NCBI RefSeq assembly: GCF_038069765.1
Contig: NZ_JBBPFS010000002.1
Location: 496,001-560,000 of the forward strand
Reading direction: 5' to 3'
DNA length: 64,000 nucleotides
DNA from: Arthrobacter_B sp038069765
GTDB taxonomy: Bacteria; Actinomycetota; Actinomycetes; Actinomycetales; Micrococcaceae
Part shown: positions 43,861 to 51,856 of the stretch, piece after piece
How the letters are laid out: every line of letters starts with the position of its first letter
How positions within the stretch are numbered: the first letter of the stretch is position 1
The notes under the pieces: model-generated
Told to the model about the DNA's origin: nothing
Seen by the model: the letters and a program-made list of their open reading frames with translations, nothing else
Database searches by the model: none
Position numbers and translations under genes: made by a program

Positions 43861-45498
43861 ATGGCCGAATTGACCATCAACGCCGACGACGTCCGTAATG
43901 CGTTGAACGAATTCGCGGCGTCATACGAACCCGGAAACGCAGAGCGCGTTGAAGTTGGCCGCGTAACAACCGCCAGCGACGGCATTGCCCGTGTGGAGGG
44001 CCTGCCCTCCGTCATGGCTAACGAGCTGCTTCGGTTCGAGGACGGCACACTGGGCCTCGCCCAGAACCTTGACACCCGTGAAATCGGTGTCGTTGTACTC
44101 GGCGACTTCGCCGGGATCGAAGAAGGCCAGGAAGTTCACCGCACCGGTGAAGTCCTGTCCGTACCCGTGGGCGACGCCTTCCTGGGCCGCGTTGTCGACC
44201 CGCTGGGCGAGCCGATGGACGACCTGGGCCCGATCGAGGCTGAAGGACGCCGTGCACTGGAACTCCAGGCACCCGGCGTCACCCAGCGCAAGTCGGTCCA
44301 CGAACCGCTTCAGACCGGTCTCAAGGCTATCGACGCCATGATTCCGATCGGCCGCGGCCAGCGCCAGCTGATCATTGGTGACCGCAAGACGGGTAAGACC
44401 GCCATTGCCGTTGACGCCATCCTTAACCAGAAGGCCAACTGGGAATCCGGCGATGTCCAGAAGCAGGTGCGCTGCATTTACGTAGCCATCGGCCAGAAGG
44501 CATCCACGGTTGCTGAAATCAAGCGGACCCTCGAAGACCGCGGCGCAATGGAGTACACCACCATTGTTGCTTCCCCGGCTTCGGACCCCGCAGGCTTCAA
44601 GTACCTGGCACCCTACGCCGGTTCGGCCATTGGCCAGCACTGGATGTACGGCGGCAAGCACGTCCTGATCATCTTTGATGATCTGTCGAAGCAGGCCGAA
44701 GCCTACCGCGCCGTATCCCTGCTGCTCCGGCGCCCGCCGGGCCGCGAAGCCTACCCGGGCGATGTGTTCTACTTGCACTCCCGCCTGCTGGAGCGTTGCG
44801 CGAAGCTCTCCGACGACCTCGGTGCCGGTTCCATGACGGGTCTTCCCATCATCGAAACCAAGGCAAACGACGTCTCGGCGTACATTCCGACCAACGTCAT
44901 CTCCATCACCGACGGCCAGATCTTCCTGCAGTCGGACCTCTTCAACGCCAACCAGCGCCCCGCCGTCGACGTCGGTATTTCCGTCTCGCGCGTCGGTGGT
45001 GCTGCACAGCAGAAGGCCATGAAGAAGGTCTCCGGTACGTTGAAGCTGGAACTGGCCCAGTACCGCGACATGCAGGCATTCTCCATGTTTGCTTCGGACC
45101 TGGACGCAGCCACCCGTCAGCAGCTCACCCGCGGTGCGCGCCTGATGGAACTCCTCAAGCAGGGTCAGTACGCTCCGTACCCCGTTGAAGAGCAGGTTGT
45201 TTCCATCTGGGCCGGCACGAACGGCTACCTGGACGATGTTCCCGTGGAAGATGTGCTCCGCTTTGAAGGCGAGTTCATTGACCACCTGAAGCACAGCACT
45301 TCAGTGCTGACCACCCTGGCACAGACGGGCAAGCTTGAGGACTCCACAGTGGATGAACTCAAGAAGCGCGTTGTCGCGTTCAAGGAAGGGTTCTTCGGCG
45401 AAGGCGACAACCACATGGTTGCTGCCGGCCACGAAGAGCACTCCGCCCTGGGCGAAGACGCTGTTGACCAGGAAAAGATCGTCAAGCAGAAGCGCTAA
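43861..45498 (+). CDS. atpA: ATP synthase F1 subunit alpha
   Basis: 545-aa non-catalytic nucleotide-binding subunit. Walker A is GDRKTGKTAIA (about residues 172-182). The ALRRPPGREAYPGD-like loop reads LLLRRPPGREAYPGDVFYLH. The arginine-finger region is SVSRVGGAAQQKAMK. The C-terminal extension after about residue 510 (GHEEHSALGEDAVDQEK) resembles the actinobacterial alpha tail that in mycobacteria restrains ATP hydrolysis. AGGAGAGCAGGG precedes the ATG. Confidence 0.96.
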   Translation: MAELTINADDVRNALNEFAASYEPGNAERVEVGRVTTASDGIARVEGLPSVMANELLRFEDGTLGLAQNLDTREIGVVVLGDFAGIEEGQEVHRTGEVLSVPVGDAFLGRVVDPLGEPMDDLGPIEAEGRRALELQAPGVTQRKSVHEPLQTGLKAIDAMIPIGRGQRQLIIGDRKTGKTAIAVDAILNQKANWESGDVQKQVRCIYVAIGQKASTVAEIKRTLEDRGAMEYTTIVASPASDPAGFKYLAPYAGSAIGQHWMYGGKHVLIIFDDLSKQAEAYRAVSLLLRRPPGREAYPGDVFYLHSRLLERCAKLSDDLGAGSMTGLPIIETKANDVSAYIPTNVISITDGQIFLQSDLFNANQRPAVDVGISVSRVGGAAQQKAMKKVSGTLKLELAQYRDMQAFSMFASDLDAATRQQLTRGARLMELLKQGQYAPYPVEEQVVSIWAGTNGYLDDVPVEDVLRFEGEFIDHLKHSTSVLTTLAQTGKLEDSTVDELKKRVVAFKEGFFGEGDNHMVAAGHEEHSALGEDAVDQEKIVKQKR

Positions 45499-45508
45499 CG
45501 CCTTTGTA

Positions 45509-45546
45509 GTTCCGCGTCCGGGTCCTTTGGGATCCGGACGCGGAAC
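45509..45546 (+). promoter_or_regulatory. Strong stem-loop between atpA and atpG
   Basis: 17-bp stem (45509-45525 with 45530-45546; one G-U pair) and loop TTTG. The left arm is GTTCCGCGTCCGGGTCC. It sits 11 bp after the atpA stop inside the operon, with no T-run. A partial terminator, an RNase barrier or an mRNA-stability element are the likely readings. Confidence 0.6.
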
Positions 45547-45599
45547 CCTTGGCCTTTGCCTTAGCCCCTAGTAGAACGCTAGGAACTGAAAGGAAAAGT

Positions 45600-46493
45600 A
45601 TGGGAGCCCAAATTCGGGTCTACCGTCAGAAGATCGCTTCGACGACGTCGATGCAGAAGATCTTCAAGGCGATGGAGCTGATTGCTGCCTCTCGCATTGG
45701 AAAGGCGCGCACCCGTGTGGCTGCGTCACTGCCGTATTCCAATGCGATCACCCGTGCCGTTTCTGCTGTGGCGTCCCAGTCGGAAATCGATCACCCGCTG
45801 ACTACCGAGCCGGAGCAGATCCGCCGGGCAGCCATGGTGGTCCTCACTTCCGACCGTGGTCTTGCTGGTTCGTATTCCGCCAGTGTGCTCAAGCAAAGCG
45901 AATCCTTGGCCGAACTGCTCCGTGAAGAGGGCAAAGAGGTCAAGACCTACCTGGTGGGACGTAAGGCGCAGGCGTACTACGACTTCCGTGACCGCGAATC
46001 TGCGCGTGTCTGGACCGGAAATACCGATGCACCGGACTTTGAAACCGCCCGCGAAATCGGCCGGGCGCTCCTCGACGACTTCAACACCGACTACGAAGAC
46101 GGCGGCGTGGATGAAATCCACATCGTCTACACGCGCTTCAAGTCGATGGTTGTCCAGGAACCCACGGTGATCCGCCTGCTTCCGCTGGAGGTAGTCGAGG
46201 AAGAAGCGAAGTCCGAGACTGAGCTGCTGCCTCTCTACGAGTACGAGCCCGAGCCCGAAAAGGTTCTTGACGCACTGCTGCCGCGCTACATCGAGTCGCG
46301 CATCTTCGCAGCCATGCTTCAGGCAGCCGCTTCCGAGCTTGCCGCCCGCCAGCGCGCAATGAAGTCCGCCGGGGACAACGCCAGCGACCTTATTAAGAAG
46401 TACACGCGACTTCGCAATAACGCCCGCCAGGCCGAGATCACCCAGGAACTGTCCGAGATTGTGGCCGGTGCCGACGCGCTCAGCGCGTCCTAG
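45600..46493 (+). CDS. atpG: ATP synthase F1 subunit gamma
   Basis: 297-aa central-shaft subunit. The N-terminal coiled-coil helix is GAQIRVYRQKIASTTSMQKI, the Rossmann-like middle part has VVLTSDRGLAGSYSASVLK (about residues 80-98), and the C-terminal helix ends ARQAEITQELSEIVAGADAL. The loop around residues 205-225 (EEEAKSETELLPLYEYEPEP) is an acidic insertion comparable to the gamma-loop of actinobacterial enzymes. The ATG at 45600 has GAAAGGAAA upstream; an in-frame ATG 17 codons earlier lies in the hairpin region and is unlikely. Confidence 0.93.
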   Translation: MGAQIRVYRQKIASTTSMQKIFKAMELIAASRIGKARTRVAASLPYSNAITRAVSAVASQSEIDHPLTTEPEQIRRAAMVVLTSDRGLAGSYSASVLKQSESLAELLREEGKEVKTYLVGRKAQAYYDFRDRESARVWTGNTDAPDFETAREIGRALLDDFNTDYEDGGVDEIHIVYTRFKSMVVQEPTVIRLLPLEVVEEEAKSETELLPLYEYEPEPEKVLDALLPRYIESRIFAAMLQAAASELAARQRAMKSAGDNASDLIKKYTRLRNNARQAEITQELSEIVAGADALSAS

Positions 46494-46570
46494 CTCCAGC
46501 TTCCAACAGGCGTAGTTCCACCAGAAGCAAACTTAGTCCACACGCCATCTAACTGAGTGAAGTGAGAGAG

Positions 46571-48034
46571 ATGACTGCCCAAACTGTCGAGCACGGATCT
46601 GATTCCGTAGCCTCGGGTGCCACCGGCCGTATCGCCCGTGTCATCGGCCCGGTTGTCGACGTCGAATTCCCGGCTGACGCAATCCCCACCATCTACAACG
46701 CGCTGACCACCGAGCTGACGCTCAACGGTGAGACCCGCACCATTACGTTCGAAACGTCCCAGCACCTCGGCGACAACCTCGTGCGCGCCATCTCCATGCA
46801 GGCCACCGACGGCCTGGTCCGCGGCGCAGCCGTCGTGGATACCGGCGCGCCGATCTCCGTCCCCGTGGGCGACGGCGTCAAGGGCCACATCTTCAACGTC
46901 CTGGGCAAGCCCCTGGACGTCACCGAAGACCAGCTGGAAATCACGGAGCGCTGGCCGATCCACCGCAAGGCTCCGAACTTTGCGGACCTCGAAGGCTCCA
47001 CCGAGATGCTGGAAACCGGCATCAAGGTCATCGACCTTCTCACCCCGTACATCAAGGGTGGAAAGATTGGCCTGTTCGGTGGCGCCGGTGTCGGCAAGAC
47101 CGTTCTGATCCAGGAAATGATCACCCGTGTTGCCCGCAACTTCGGTGGTACCTCGGTATTCGCCGGTGTCGGCGAGCGTACCCGCGAGGGCAACGACCTC
47201 TGGGTTGAAATGGAAGAGGCAGGCGTCCTGAAGGACACCGCCCTTGTGTTCGGCCAGATGGATGAGCCGCCGGGAACGCGTCTGCGCGTGGCCCTGTCCG
47301 GCCTGACCATGGCGGAGTACTTCCGCGATGTGCAGAACCAGGACGTGCTGCTCTTCATCGACAACATCTTCCGCTTCACGCAGGCAGGTTCCGAAGTTTC
47401 AACGCTTCTGGGCCGCATGCCGTCCGCTGTGGGCTACCAGCCGAACCTGGCCGACGAGATGGGTCTCCTGCAGGAGCGCATCACGTCCACCAAGGGTCAC
47501 TCGATTACGTCGATGCAGGCCATTTACGTGCCTGCTGATGACTACACCGACCCGGCCCCGGCCACCACGTTCGCGCACCTGGACGCCACCACGGAACTTT
47601 CCCGTGAAATCGCCTCGCGCGGCCTGTACCCGGCCGTGGATCCGCTGACCTCCACGTCGCGCATCCTCGACCCGCAGTACGTGGGCCAGGAGCACTACGA
47701 CACGGCTGTCCGCGTCAAGCAGATCCTTCAGAAGAACAAGGAACTGCAGGACATCATCGCCATCCTCGGCATCGACGAGCTTGGTGAAGAGGACAAGATT
47801 GTTGTGGCACGTGCACGCCGCATCCAGCAGTTCCTGTCGCAGAACACCTACACCGCCAAGCAGTTCACCGGCGTCGAGGGCTCCACGGTTACCATCAAGG
47901 AAACCATTGAGGGCTTCAAGGCCATCTGCGACGGCGACGTGGACCACATCGCCGAGCAGGCCTTCTTCAACGTCGGCAGCATGGACGATGTCATGGCCAA
48001 CTGGGCGAAGATCCAAGAGCAGACCGGGAAGTAA
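46571..48034 (+). CDS. atpD: ATP synthase F1 subunit beta
   Basis: 487-aa catalytic subunit. Walker A is GGAGVGKTVLIQ (about residues 170-181), Walker B is DVLLFIDNIFRFTQAGSE, the catalytic Glu and Arg are in GVGERTREGNDLW, and the DELSEED-equivalent loop is LGIDELGEEDKIVV. The ATG at 46571 is preferred; a GTG three codons upstream (46562) is the alternative. It is followed by atpC after 5 bp. Confidence 0.96.
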   Translation: MTAQTVEHGSDSVASGATGRIARVIGPVVDVEFPADAIPTIYNALTTELTLNGETRTITFETSQHLGDNLVRAISMQATDGLVRGAAVVDTGAPISVPVGDGVKGHIFNVLGKPLDVTEDQLEITERWPIHRKAPNFADLEGSTEMLETGIKVIDLLTPYIKGGKIGLFGGAGVGKTVLIQEMITRVARNFGGTSVFAGVGERTREGNDLWVEMEEAGVLKDTALVFGQMDEPPGTRLRVALSGLTMAEYFRDVQNQDVLLFIDNIFRFTQAGSEVSTLLGRMPSAVGYQPNLADEMGLLQERITSTKGHSITSMQAIYVPADDYTDPAPATTFAHLDATTELSREIASRGLYPAVDPLTSTSRILDPQYVGQEHYDTAVRVKQILQKNKELQDIIAILGIDELGEEDKIVVARARRIQQFLSQNTYTAKQFTGVEGSTVTIKETIEGFKAICDGDVDHIAEQAFFNVGSMDDVMANWAKIQEQTGK

Positions 48035-48039
48035 GCCCT

Positions 48040-48333
48040 ATGGCGAACACTGCTGAACTCGAAGTTGAGATTGTCGCAGCGGACCACTTCGTGTGGTCCG
48101 GCGCGGCAAAGATGGTCAAGGCACGCACGTCCGAGGGTGACGTCGGGATCCTTCCCGGCCACACTCCGCTGCTGGCCATCCTGGCTGAAGGCGAAATGGC
48201 CATCGAGCCGGTCTCCGGTGCCCGCTTCACGGTGAACGTCGACGGCGGATTCTTTTCCGTCGACAGCAACCGCGTGGTGATTGTCGCTGACAATGCTCAG
48301 ATGAACGACGCAGCCAACGCTGGGACTCGCTGA
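48040..48333 (+). CDS. atpC: ATP synthase F1 subunit epsilon (short form)
   Basis: 97-aa subunit consisting almost only of the N-terminal beta-sandwich (VEIVAADHFVWSGAAKMV, EGDVGILPGHTPLLAIL, VDGGFFSVDSNRVVIVAD). E. coli epsilon is 139 aa and the mycobacterial protein about 121 aa, so the two-helix C-terminal domain that inhibits ATP hydrolysis is missing. The stop is in frame with the natural end of the operon and no frameshifted continuation is visible. DUF2550 follows after 9 bp. Confidence 0.93.
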   Translation: MANTAELEVEIVAADHFVWSGAAKMVKARTSEGDVGILPGHTPLLAILAEGEMAIEPVSGARFTVNVDGGFFSVDSNRVVIVADNAQMNDAANAGTR

Positions 48334-48342
48334 CCCTTCCCA

Positions 48343-48771
48343 ATGAGCAGCTCTTATTTGTTCATTGCGCTGGCAGGGCTGCTGTGCCTGCTGCTGCTGG
48401 CAGTAGTTCTGTTCGGGGTGCGCCGCAGCCAGCTGCGGCGCGCCCTCGGTACTTTCGACGCCTCCATTTGCCTCCCGCCCGGCGGGTGGCAGATGGGGGT
48501 TTGTCGTTATACGGATACCCACTTGGAGTGGCTGCGCCTCATTTCGCTCAGTCCCCGTCCGCCCCACCGTTTCCTGCGCAGCTCGCTGGAGATCGGCAGC
48601 TGGCGGCAACCCACAGAGGCCGAGCGCGCCCGGATCCAGCCCGGAGCCATTATCGTGACGCTGAAGTACGAGGACCGCGAAGTTCTGATCGCCATGAACT
48701 ATGACGTCTACACCGGCCTCTCCTCCTGGCTCGAAGCCGGTCCCGTCATCGGTATCGGCACCTGGCGCTGA
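48343..48771 (+). CDS. DUF2550 membrane-anchored protein
   Basis: 142-aa protein with one N-terminal transmembrane helix (YLFIALAGLLCLLLLAVVLF, about residues 4-23) and a basic RRSQLRR stop-transfer stretch, then a soluble domain rich in Arg and Trp (GGWQMGVCRYTDTHLEWLRL). It matches by position and pattern the conserved actinobacterial DUF2550 gene found after atpC (Rv1312 in M. tuberculosis). Function is unknown. It is 9 bp after atpC, so it is cotranscribed with the ATP synthase. Confidence 0.75.
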   Translation: MSSSYLFIALAGLLCLLLLAVVLFGVRRSQLRRALGTFDASICLPPGGWQMGVCRYTDTHLEWLRLISLSPRPPHRFLRSSLEIGSWRQPTEAERARIQPGAIIVTLKYEDREVLIAMNYDVYTGLSSWLEAGPVIGIGTWR

Positions 48772-48772
48772 T

Positions 48773-48805
48773 CCGCGCTGACACCGCGCTGACACCGGGC
48801 TGAAC
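48773..48805. repeat. Short 11-nt tandem repeat after DUF2550
   Basis: Two exact copies of CCGCGCTGACA (48773-48783 and 48784-48794) and a third variant, CCGGGCTGAAC (48795-48805). A GC-rich stretch follows. It may be part of the transcription end of the atp operon. Confidence 0.55.
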
Positions 48806-48852
48806 CGGCCCGGGCCGCCGCGCCCCGGTCCAGCGCCGCCGTTCATCTACCC

Positions 48853-48858
48853 TAGTAT
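48853..48858 (+). promoter_or_regulatory. -10 element of a probable leaderless murA promoter
   Basis: TAGTAT, then 6 nt (TGAGGG), then the murA ATG at 48865. The spacing would start transcription at the ATG. GAGGG could also serve as a ribosome-binding site if transcription starts upstream. Confidence 0.45.
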
Positions 48859-48864
48859 TGAGGG

Positions 48865-50130
48865 ATGGAAGACGTCATAGTTGTTACCGGTCCGTCCACG
48901 CTCAACGGAGCGGTGAGCGTACCCGGAGCCAAAAACAGTGTCCTGAAACTCATGGCCGCCACGCTGCTGGCGCAGGGACCCTCCACCATCACCAACGTTC
49001 CCAATATCCAGGATGTCTGGATCATGGCCGAGCTTTTGCGCCGGCTGGGCTGTGATGTGGATTACGACGTCGAGGCGGCCGCGGTGACCGTTGACGTGCC
49101 CGAAGTGCCGGGTCACCAGGCCGACTATGACCTCGTACGGGCCATGCGTGCCTCCATCTCCGTCCTCGGCCCACTGGTGGCCCGCTGCCGGCAGGCGGAA
49201 GTAGCGCTGCCCGGCGGCGATGCCATCGGCTCCCGCGGCCTGGACATGCACCGTGCCGGACTTGAGCTGATGGGAACCACCATCACCATCGACCACGGTT
49301 ATCTGATCGCCTCCGTGCCCGAAGGGCTGGTCGGTGCCCGGCACCTGCTGGACTTTCCCTCCGTGGGTGCGACCGAAAACCTCATGATGGCCGCCACTCT
49401 GGCCGCCGGCACCACGGTCATCGACAACGCGGCCCGCGAGCCGGAAATCACCGACATTGCCGAGATGCTTAACGAAATGGGCGCGCATATCTCCGGGATC
49501 GGAACCAACACCCTGGTCATCGAAGGAGTGCAACGGCTGAACCCCGTTGTTCACCGGGTGGTTCCCGACCGCATCGTCGCCGGCACCTGGGCCTTCGCTG
49601 CCGCGGTGACGGGCGGCTGCATCGAAATCCGCAACGCGGACGCCTCAGCCCTCGCCGTCGTCCTGGACAAGCTCACCCAGTCGGGCTGCACCGTCACGGT
49701 GGGGGAGGACAGCTTCACCGTCAAGGGAACCGGCCGGCCCGAACCGATCAACGTGTCCACCCTGCCCTATCCGGGTTTCCCCACCGATCTGCAGCCTTTC
49801 GTCGTGGCGCTGAACGCCGTATCGACGGGCTCCGGCATGGTGACGGAGAACGTCTTCGAAGCACGCTGGGGGTTCACCTCGGAACTGGCGAGGCTGGGCG
49901 CCGTGATCCGCCTGGACGGCCATCACGCCCTCATCCAGGGGGTGCCCCGTCTCTCCGGTGCTCCGGTGGAGGCCAATGACATTCGCGCCGGAGCGGCACT
50001 GGTGATCGCCGGGCTGGCCGCCGAGGGCACCACCGAGGTGCGCGGCGTGGACCATATCGACCGCGGCTACGAACGGTTCATGGAGAACCTGCGCGGCCTG
50101 GGGGCACGCGTGGTCCGCCGGCGCAGCTGA
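48865..50130 (+). CDS. murA: UDP-N-acetylglucosamine 1-carboxyvinyltransferase
   Basis: 421-aa enzyme adding enolpyruvate to UDP-GlcNAc, the first committed step of peptidoglycan synthesis. Two EPT domains are present: GAVSVPGAKNSVLKLMAAT (catalytic Lys-Asn near residue 20), the mobile loop VALPGGDAIGSRGLDMH, FPSVGATENLMMAA, and PYPGFPTDLQPFVV with the catalytic Asp. The loop position occupied by Cys115 in E. coli is Asp here (codon GAT at 49219-49221), as in mycobacteria. This confers intrinsic fosfomycin insensitivity while preserving catalysis. Confidence 0.96.
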   Translation: MEDVIVVTGPSTLNGAVSVPGAKNSVLKLMAATLLAQGPSTITNVPNIQDVWIMAELLRRLGCDVDYDVEAAAVTVDVPEVPGHQADYDLVRAMRASISVLGPLVARCRQAEVALPGGDAIGSRGLDMHRAGLELMGTTITIDHGYLIASVPEGLVGARHLLDFPSVGATENLMMAATLAAGTTVIDNAAREPEITDIAEMLNEMGAHISGIGTNTLVIEGVQRLNPVVHRVVPDRIVAGTWAFAAAVTGGCIEIRNADASALAVVLDKLTQSGCTVTVGEDSFTVKGTGRPEPINVSTLPYPGFPTDLQPFVVALNAVSTGSGMVTENVFEARWGFTSELARLGAVIRLDGHHALIQGVPRLSGAPVEANDIRAGAALVIAGLAAEGTTEVRGVDHIDRGYERFMENLRGLGARVVRRRS

Positions 50131-50145
50131 CCGCCGTTAACCAAG

Positions 50146-50173
50146 GAAGTCCCCGGCATGTGCCGGGGACTTC
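50146..50173. terminator. Bidirectional terminator between murA and the cold-shock gene
   Basis: Inverted repeat GAAGTCCCCGGCA (50146-50158) / TGCCGGGGACTTC (50161-50173); the real loop is about 4 nt at the centre. It lies between convergent genes, 16 bp after the murA stop. Confidence 0.72.
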
Positions 50174-50235
50174 AGTGCTGTCCGGGCAGGCCCGGGCAAG
50201 AAACAGCTGCAGTAAAGAAACAGCTGCGGTGAAGC

Positions 50236-50439
50236 TTAGAGGGCGGTGACGCCCGTTGCCTGGGGGCCCTTGGCGCCCTGGCCGATTTCAAACTCAACAC
50301 GCTGGTTCTCGTCGAGCGTCTTGAAGCCACCGGTCTGAATCTCAGAGTAGTGAACAAAGACGTCGCCGTCTGAATCGTCGGGAGTAATGAAGCCGAAGCC
50401 CTTTTCAGCGTTAAACCATTTGACGGTACCCTGTGCCAT
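50236..50439 (-). CDS. cspA: Cold-shock-domain protein (CspA family)
   Basis: 67-aa single OB-fold RNA/DNA-binding chaperone. RNP1 is KGFGFITP and RNP2 is VFVHYSEI, and the N-terminal MAQGTVKWFNAE block is canonical. The ATG at 50439 has GAGGAG 7 nt upstream (cluster before AAACAAA). A long untranslated leader probably precedes it, as in other csp genes. Confidence 0.96.
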   Translation of the reverse strand: MAQGTVKWFNAEKGFGFITPDDSDGDVFVHYSEIQTGGFKTLDENQRVEFEIGQGAKGPQATGVTAL

Positions 50440-50751
50440 TTTGTTTCTCCTCATAAGTGGAACTACCGACCGCCACACCCCGCGACGGCCTTATGTTACT
50501 GAAACGGGAAGGCTCAAGTTCCTTGCCATTCAGCAGTTCCTTGAGGAGCTTCACGCTCGCAACGGTCTTGCGAGCATGAATAACACCTACACAAAGACTG
50601 GTTATAGGATTACACACGCCTAATGGCTGGTCAACGAATTTGCCGAAAAACTTTCCAGGTAATGCGGAAGCCCCCGGACTGCATCGGAAAAAGGTGCCGG
50701 GGCCCGGTTTTGGGCATATTGGCCGGGTGCCGCACCGGGGCCGGCAAGGAG
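50440..50751 (-). other. Leader and promoter region of the cold-shock gene; nucS 3' flank
   Basis: 312 bp without a convincing gene. Reading on the minus strand, TTGACC (50629-50634) and TATAAC (50601-50606) are promoter-like, but the 22-bp spacer is too long for a standard promoter. A leader of about 150 nt would then run to the ATG at 50439, which fits the long 5' leaders of cold-shock mRNAs. The part from 50640 to 50751 is the GC-rich region past the nucS stop, probably containing its terminator; I cannot define a clean hairpin. Confidence 0.5.
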
Positions 50752-51447
50752 CTAGAACAGCCGTGAGGCGGAGTCGTCCACCCCGCGCATGGCGTCGTAA
50801 TCGAGGGTCAGGCAGTCGATGCCGCGGTCGGCGGCCAGCACCCGGGCCTGCGGCTTGATCTGCTGTGCGGCGAAGACGCCGCGGACCGGTGCCAGCAGCG
50901 GATCGCGGTTCAGCAGTTCGAGGTAGCGGGTCAGCTGCTCCACGCCGTCAATGTCACCGCGCCGCTTGAGTTCCACGGCCACGGTGGCCCCGGAGGCATC
51001 GCGGGCCAGGATGTCCACCGGACCGATCGCGGTCATGTACTCGCGCCGGATCAGCGTGAATCCTTCGCCGAGCTTGGTGATCTGCTCTGCCAGCAGCCGC
51101 TGCAGATCGGCCTCCACGCCGTCCTTGATCAGTCCCGGATCCACGCCAAGGTCATGGGACGTTTCGGAGAACCGCTCGTAGATGCTGATCACGAGCTTGT
51201 CATCGGTCTTGGCGCTCTGGACGTTCCAGGTTTCGATGACGCCCGTTGCGGCGTCGTCCTCTTCCGGAGCGGTGATGCGCAGGGTGGCCGGAGGGCTCAT
51301 CCAGTTCAGGGGTTTGTAGGAGCCGCCGTCCGAGTGGATCAGGACGGAACCGTCGGCTTTCACCATCAGCAGACGGACGGCTAGCGGAAGATGGGCACGG
51401 AGGCGGCCGATGTAGTCAACAGAGCAGCGGGCAATTACTAAACGCAC
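50752..51447 (-). CDS. nucS: Endonuclease NucS (EndoMS), mismatch-specific
   Basis: 231-aa nuclease of the non-canonical actinobacterial/archaeal mismatch-repair pathway that replaces MutS-MutL. The N-terminal DNA-binding domain begins RLVIARCSVDYIGRLRAHLP. The PD-(D/E)xK active site is GPVDILARD (Asp, about residue 140) with VAVELKRRGDIDGVEQLTRY (Glu-x-Lys, about 156-158). The C-terminus SRLF matches the beta-clamp-binding tail. It starts with GTG, 6 nt after TAAAGT (minus strand, 51454-51459), suggesting a leaderless transcript. Only 31 bp separate it from the first possible start (51479) of the divergent gene. Confidence 0.93.
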   Translation of the reverse strand: MRLVIARCSVDYIGRLRAHLPLAVRLLMVKADGSVLIHSDGGSYKPLNWMSPPATLRITAPEEDDAATGVIETWNVQSAKTDDKLVISIYERFSETSHDLGVDPGLIKDGVEADLQRLLAEQITKLGEGFTLIRREYMTAIGPVDILARDASGATVAVELKRRGDIDGVEQLTRYLELLNRDPLLAPVRGVFAAQQIKPQARVLAADRGIDCLTLDYDAMRGVDDSASRLF

Positions 51448-51453
51448 AGTTGC

Positions 51454-51459
51454 ACTTTA
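51454..51459 (-). promoter_or_regulatory. -10 element of a probable leaderless nucS promoter
   Basis: On the minus strand TAAAGT is followed by 6 nt and the GTG start at 51447. The opposite strand has TTGCAC (51450-51455), 19 bp, CAAAAT (51475-51480) and 7 nt before the ATG at 51488, so two promoters may overlap here. Confidence 0.4.
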
Positions 51460-51487
51460 CCGGCTCCGCTGCGGCAAAATGACTTGT

Positions 51488-51856
51488 ATGCCCCGTTCCA
51501 ACCGTCCCCGCCGCCCGCCCGGCGCAGCCAACGCCAATCTGGGCCGCAGTGCCCGCAGCAAGTGGGCAACTCCCGCGGCCGAGCTGGACCTGGAGCGGAC
51601 CCGTGCCGGAATACCGCAGCGGGAGAGCGCCGCGGACGGCGAATGGTCCGTGCGGCAAATCACGGCCCGCAACGCGGCAAAGGACTACAAGTGCCCCGGC
51701 TGCGGCATGGTGATACCTCCGGGCGTGCCGCACCTGGTGGTGTGGCAGGAGGACTCCCTGCTGGGCAGGGACACGGCAGTGGCGGACCGCAGGCACTGGC
51801 ATGAGCGGTGCTGGCGCACCCGTAGGACCGGCGGCGGGCGCCTGGGGCGTCGCTAG
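51488..51856 (+). CDS. Conserved actinobacterial small zinc-ribbon-like protein
   Basis: 122-aa hydrophilic protein of unknown function. An Arg/Pro-rich N-terminus (MPRSNRPRRPPG) leads to DGEWSVRQITARNAAKDYKC. A possible metal site follows: CPGC at about residues 68-71, HLVVW, then RRHWHERCW (about 101-109). Similar short proteins next to nucS occur in other actinobacteria, sometimes annotated only as ATP/GTP-binding protein, without support here. An ATG three codons upstream (51479) is an alternative start. Its TAG stop shares CTAG with the convergent transporter gene. Confidence 0.65.
   Translation: MPRSNRPRRPPGAANANLGRSARSKWATPAAELDLERTRAGIPQRESAADGEWSVRQITARNAAKDYKCPGCGMVIPPGVPHLVVWQEDSLLGRDTAVADRRHWHERCWRTRRTGGGRLGRR

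Noticed and set aside
50411..50617. 68-codon minus-strand frame in the cold-shock leader
   Set aside because: It overlaps the start of the Csp gene in another frame and lies in what should be the long 5' leader; no family features.
50387..50623. 78-codon plus-strand frame opposite the cold-shock gene and leader
   Set aside because: It is antisense to the start of the Csp gene, with no ribosome-binding site and no conserved features.
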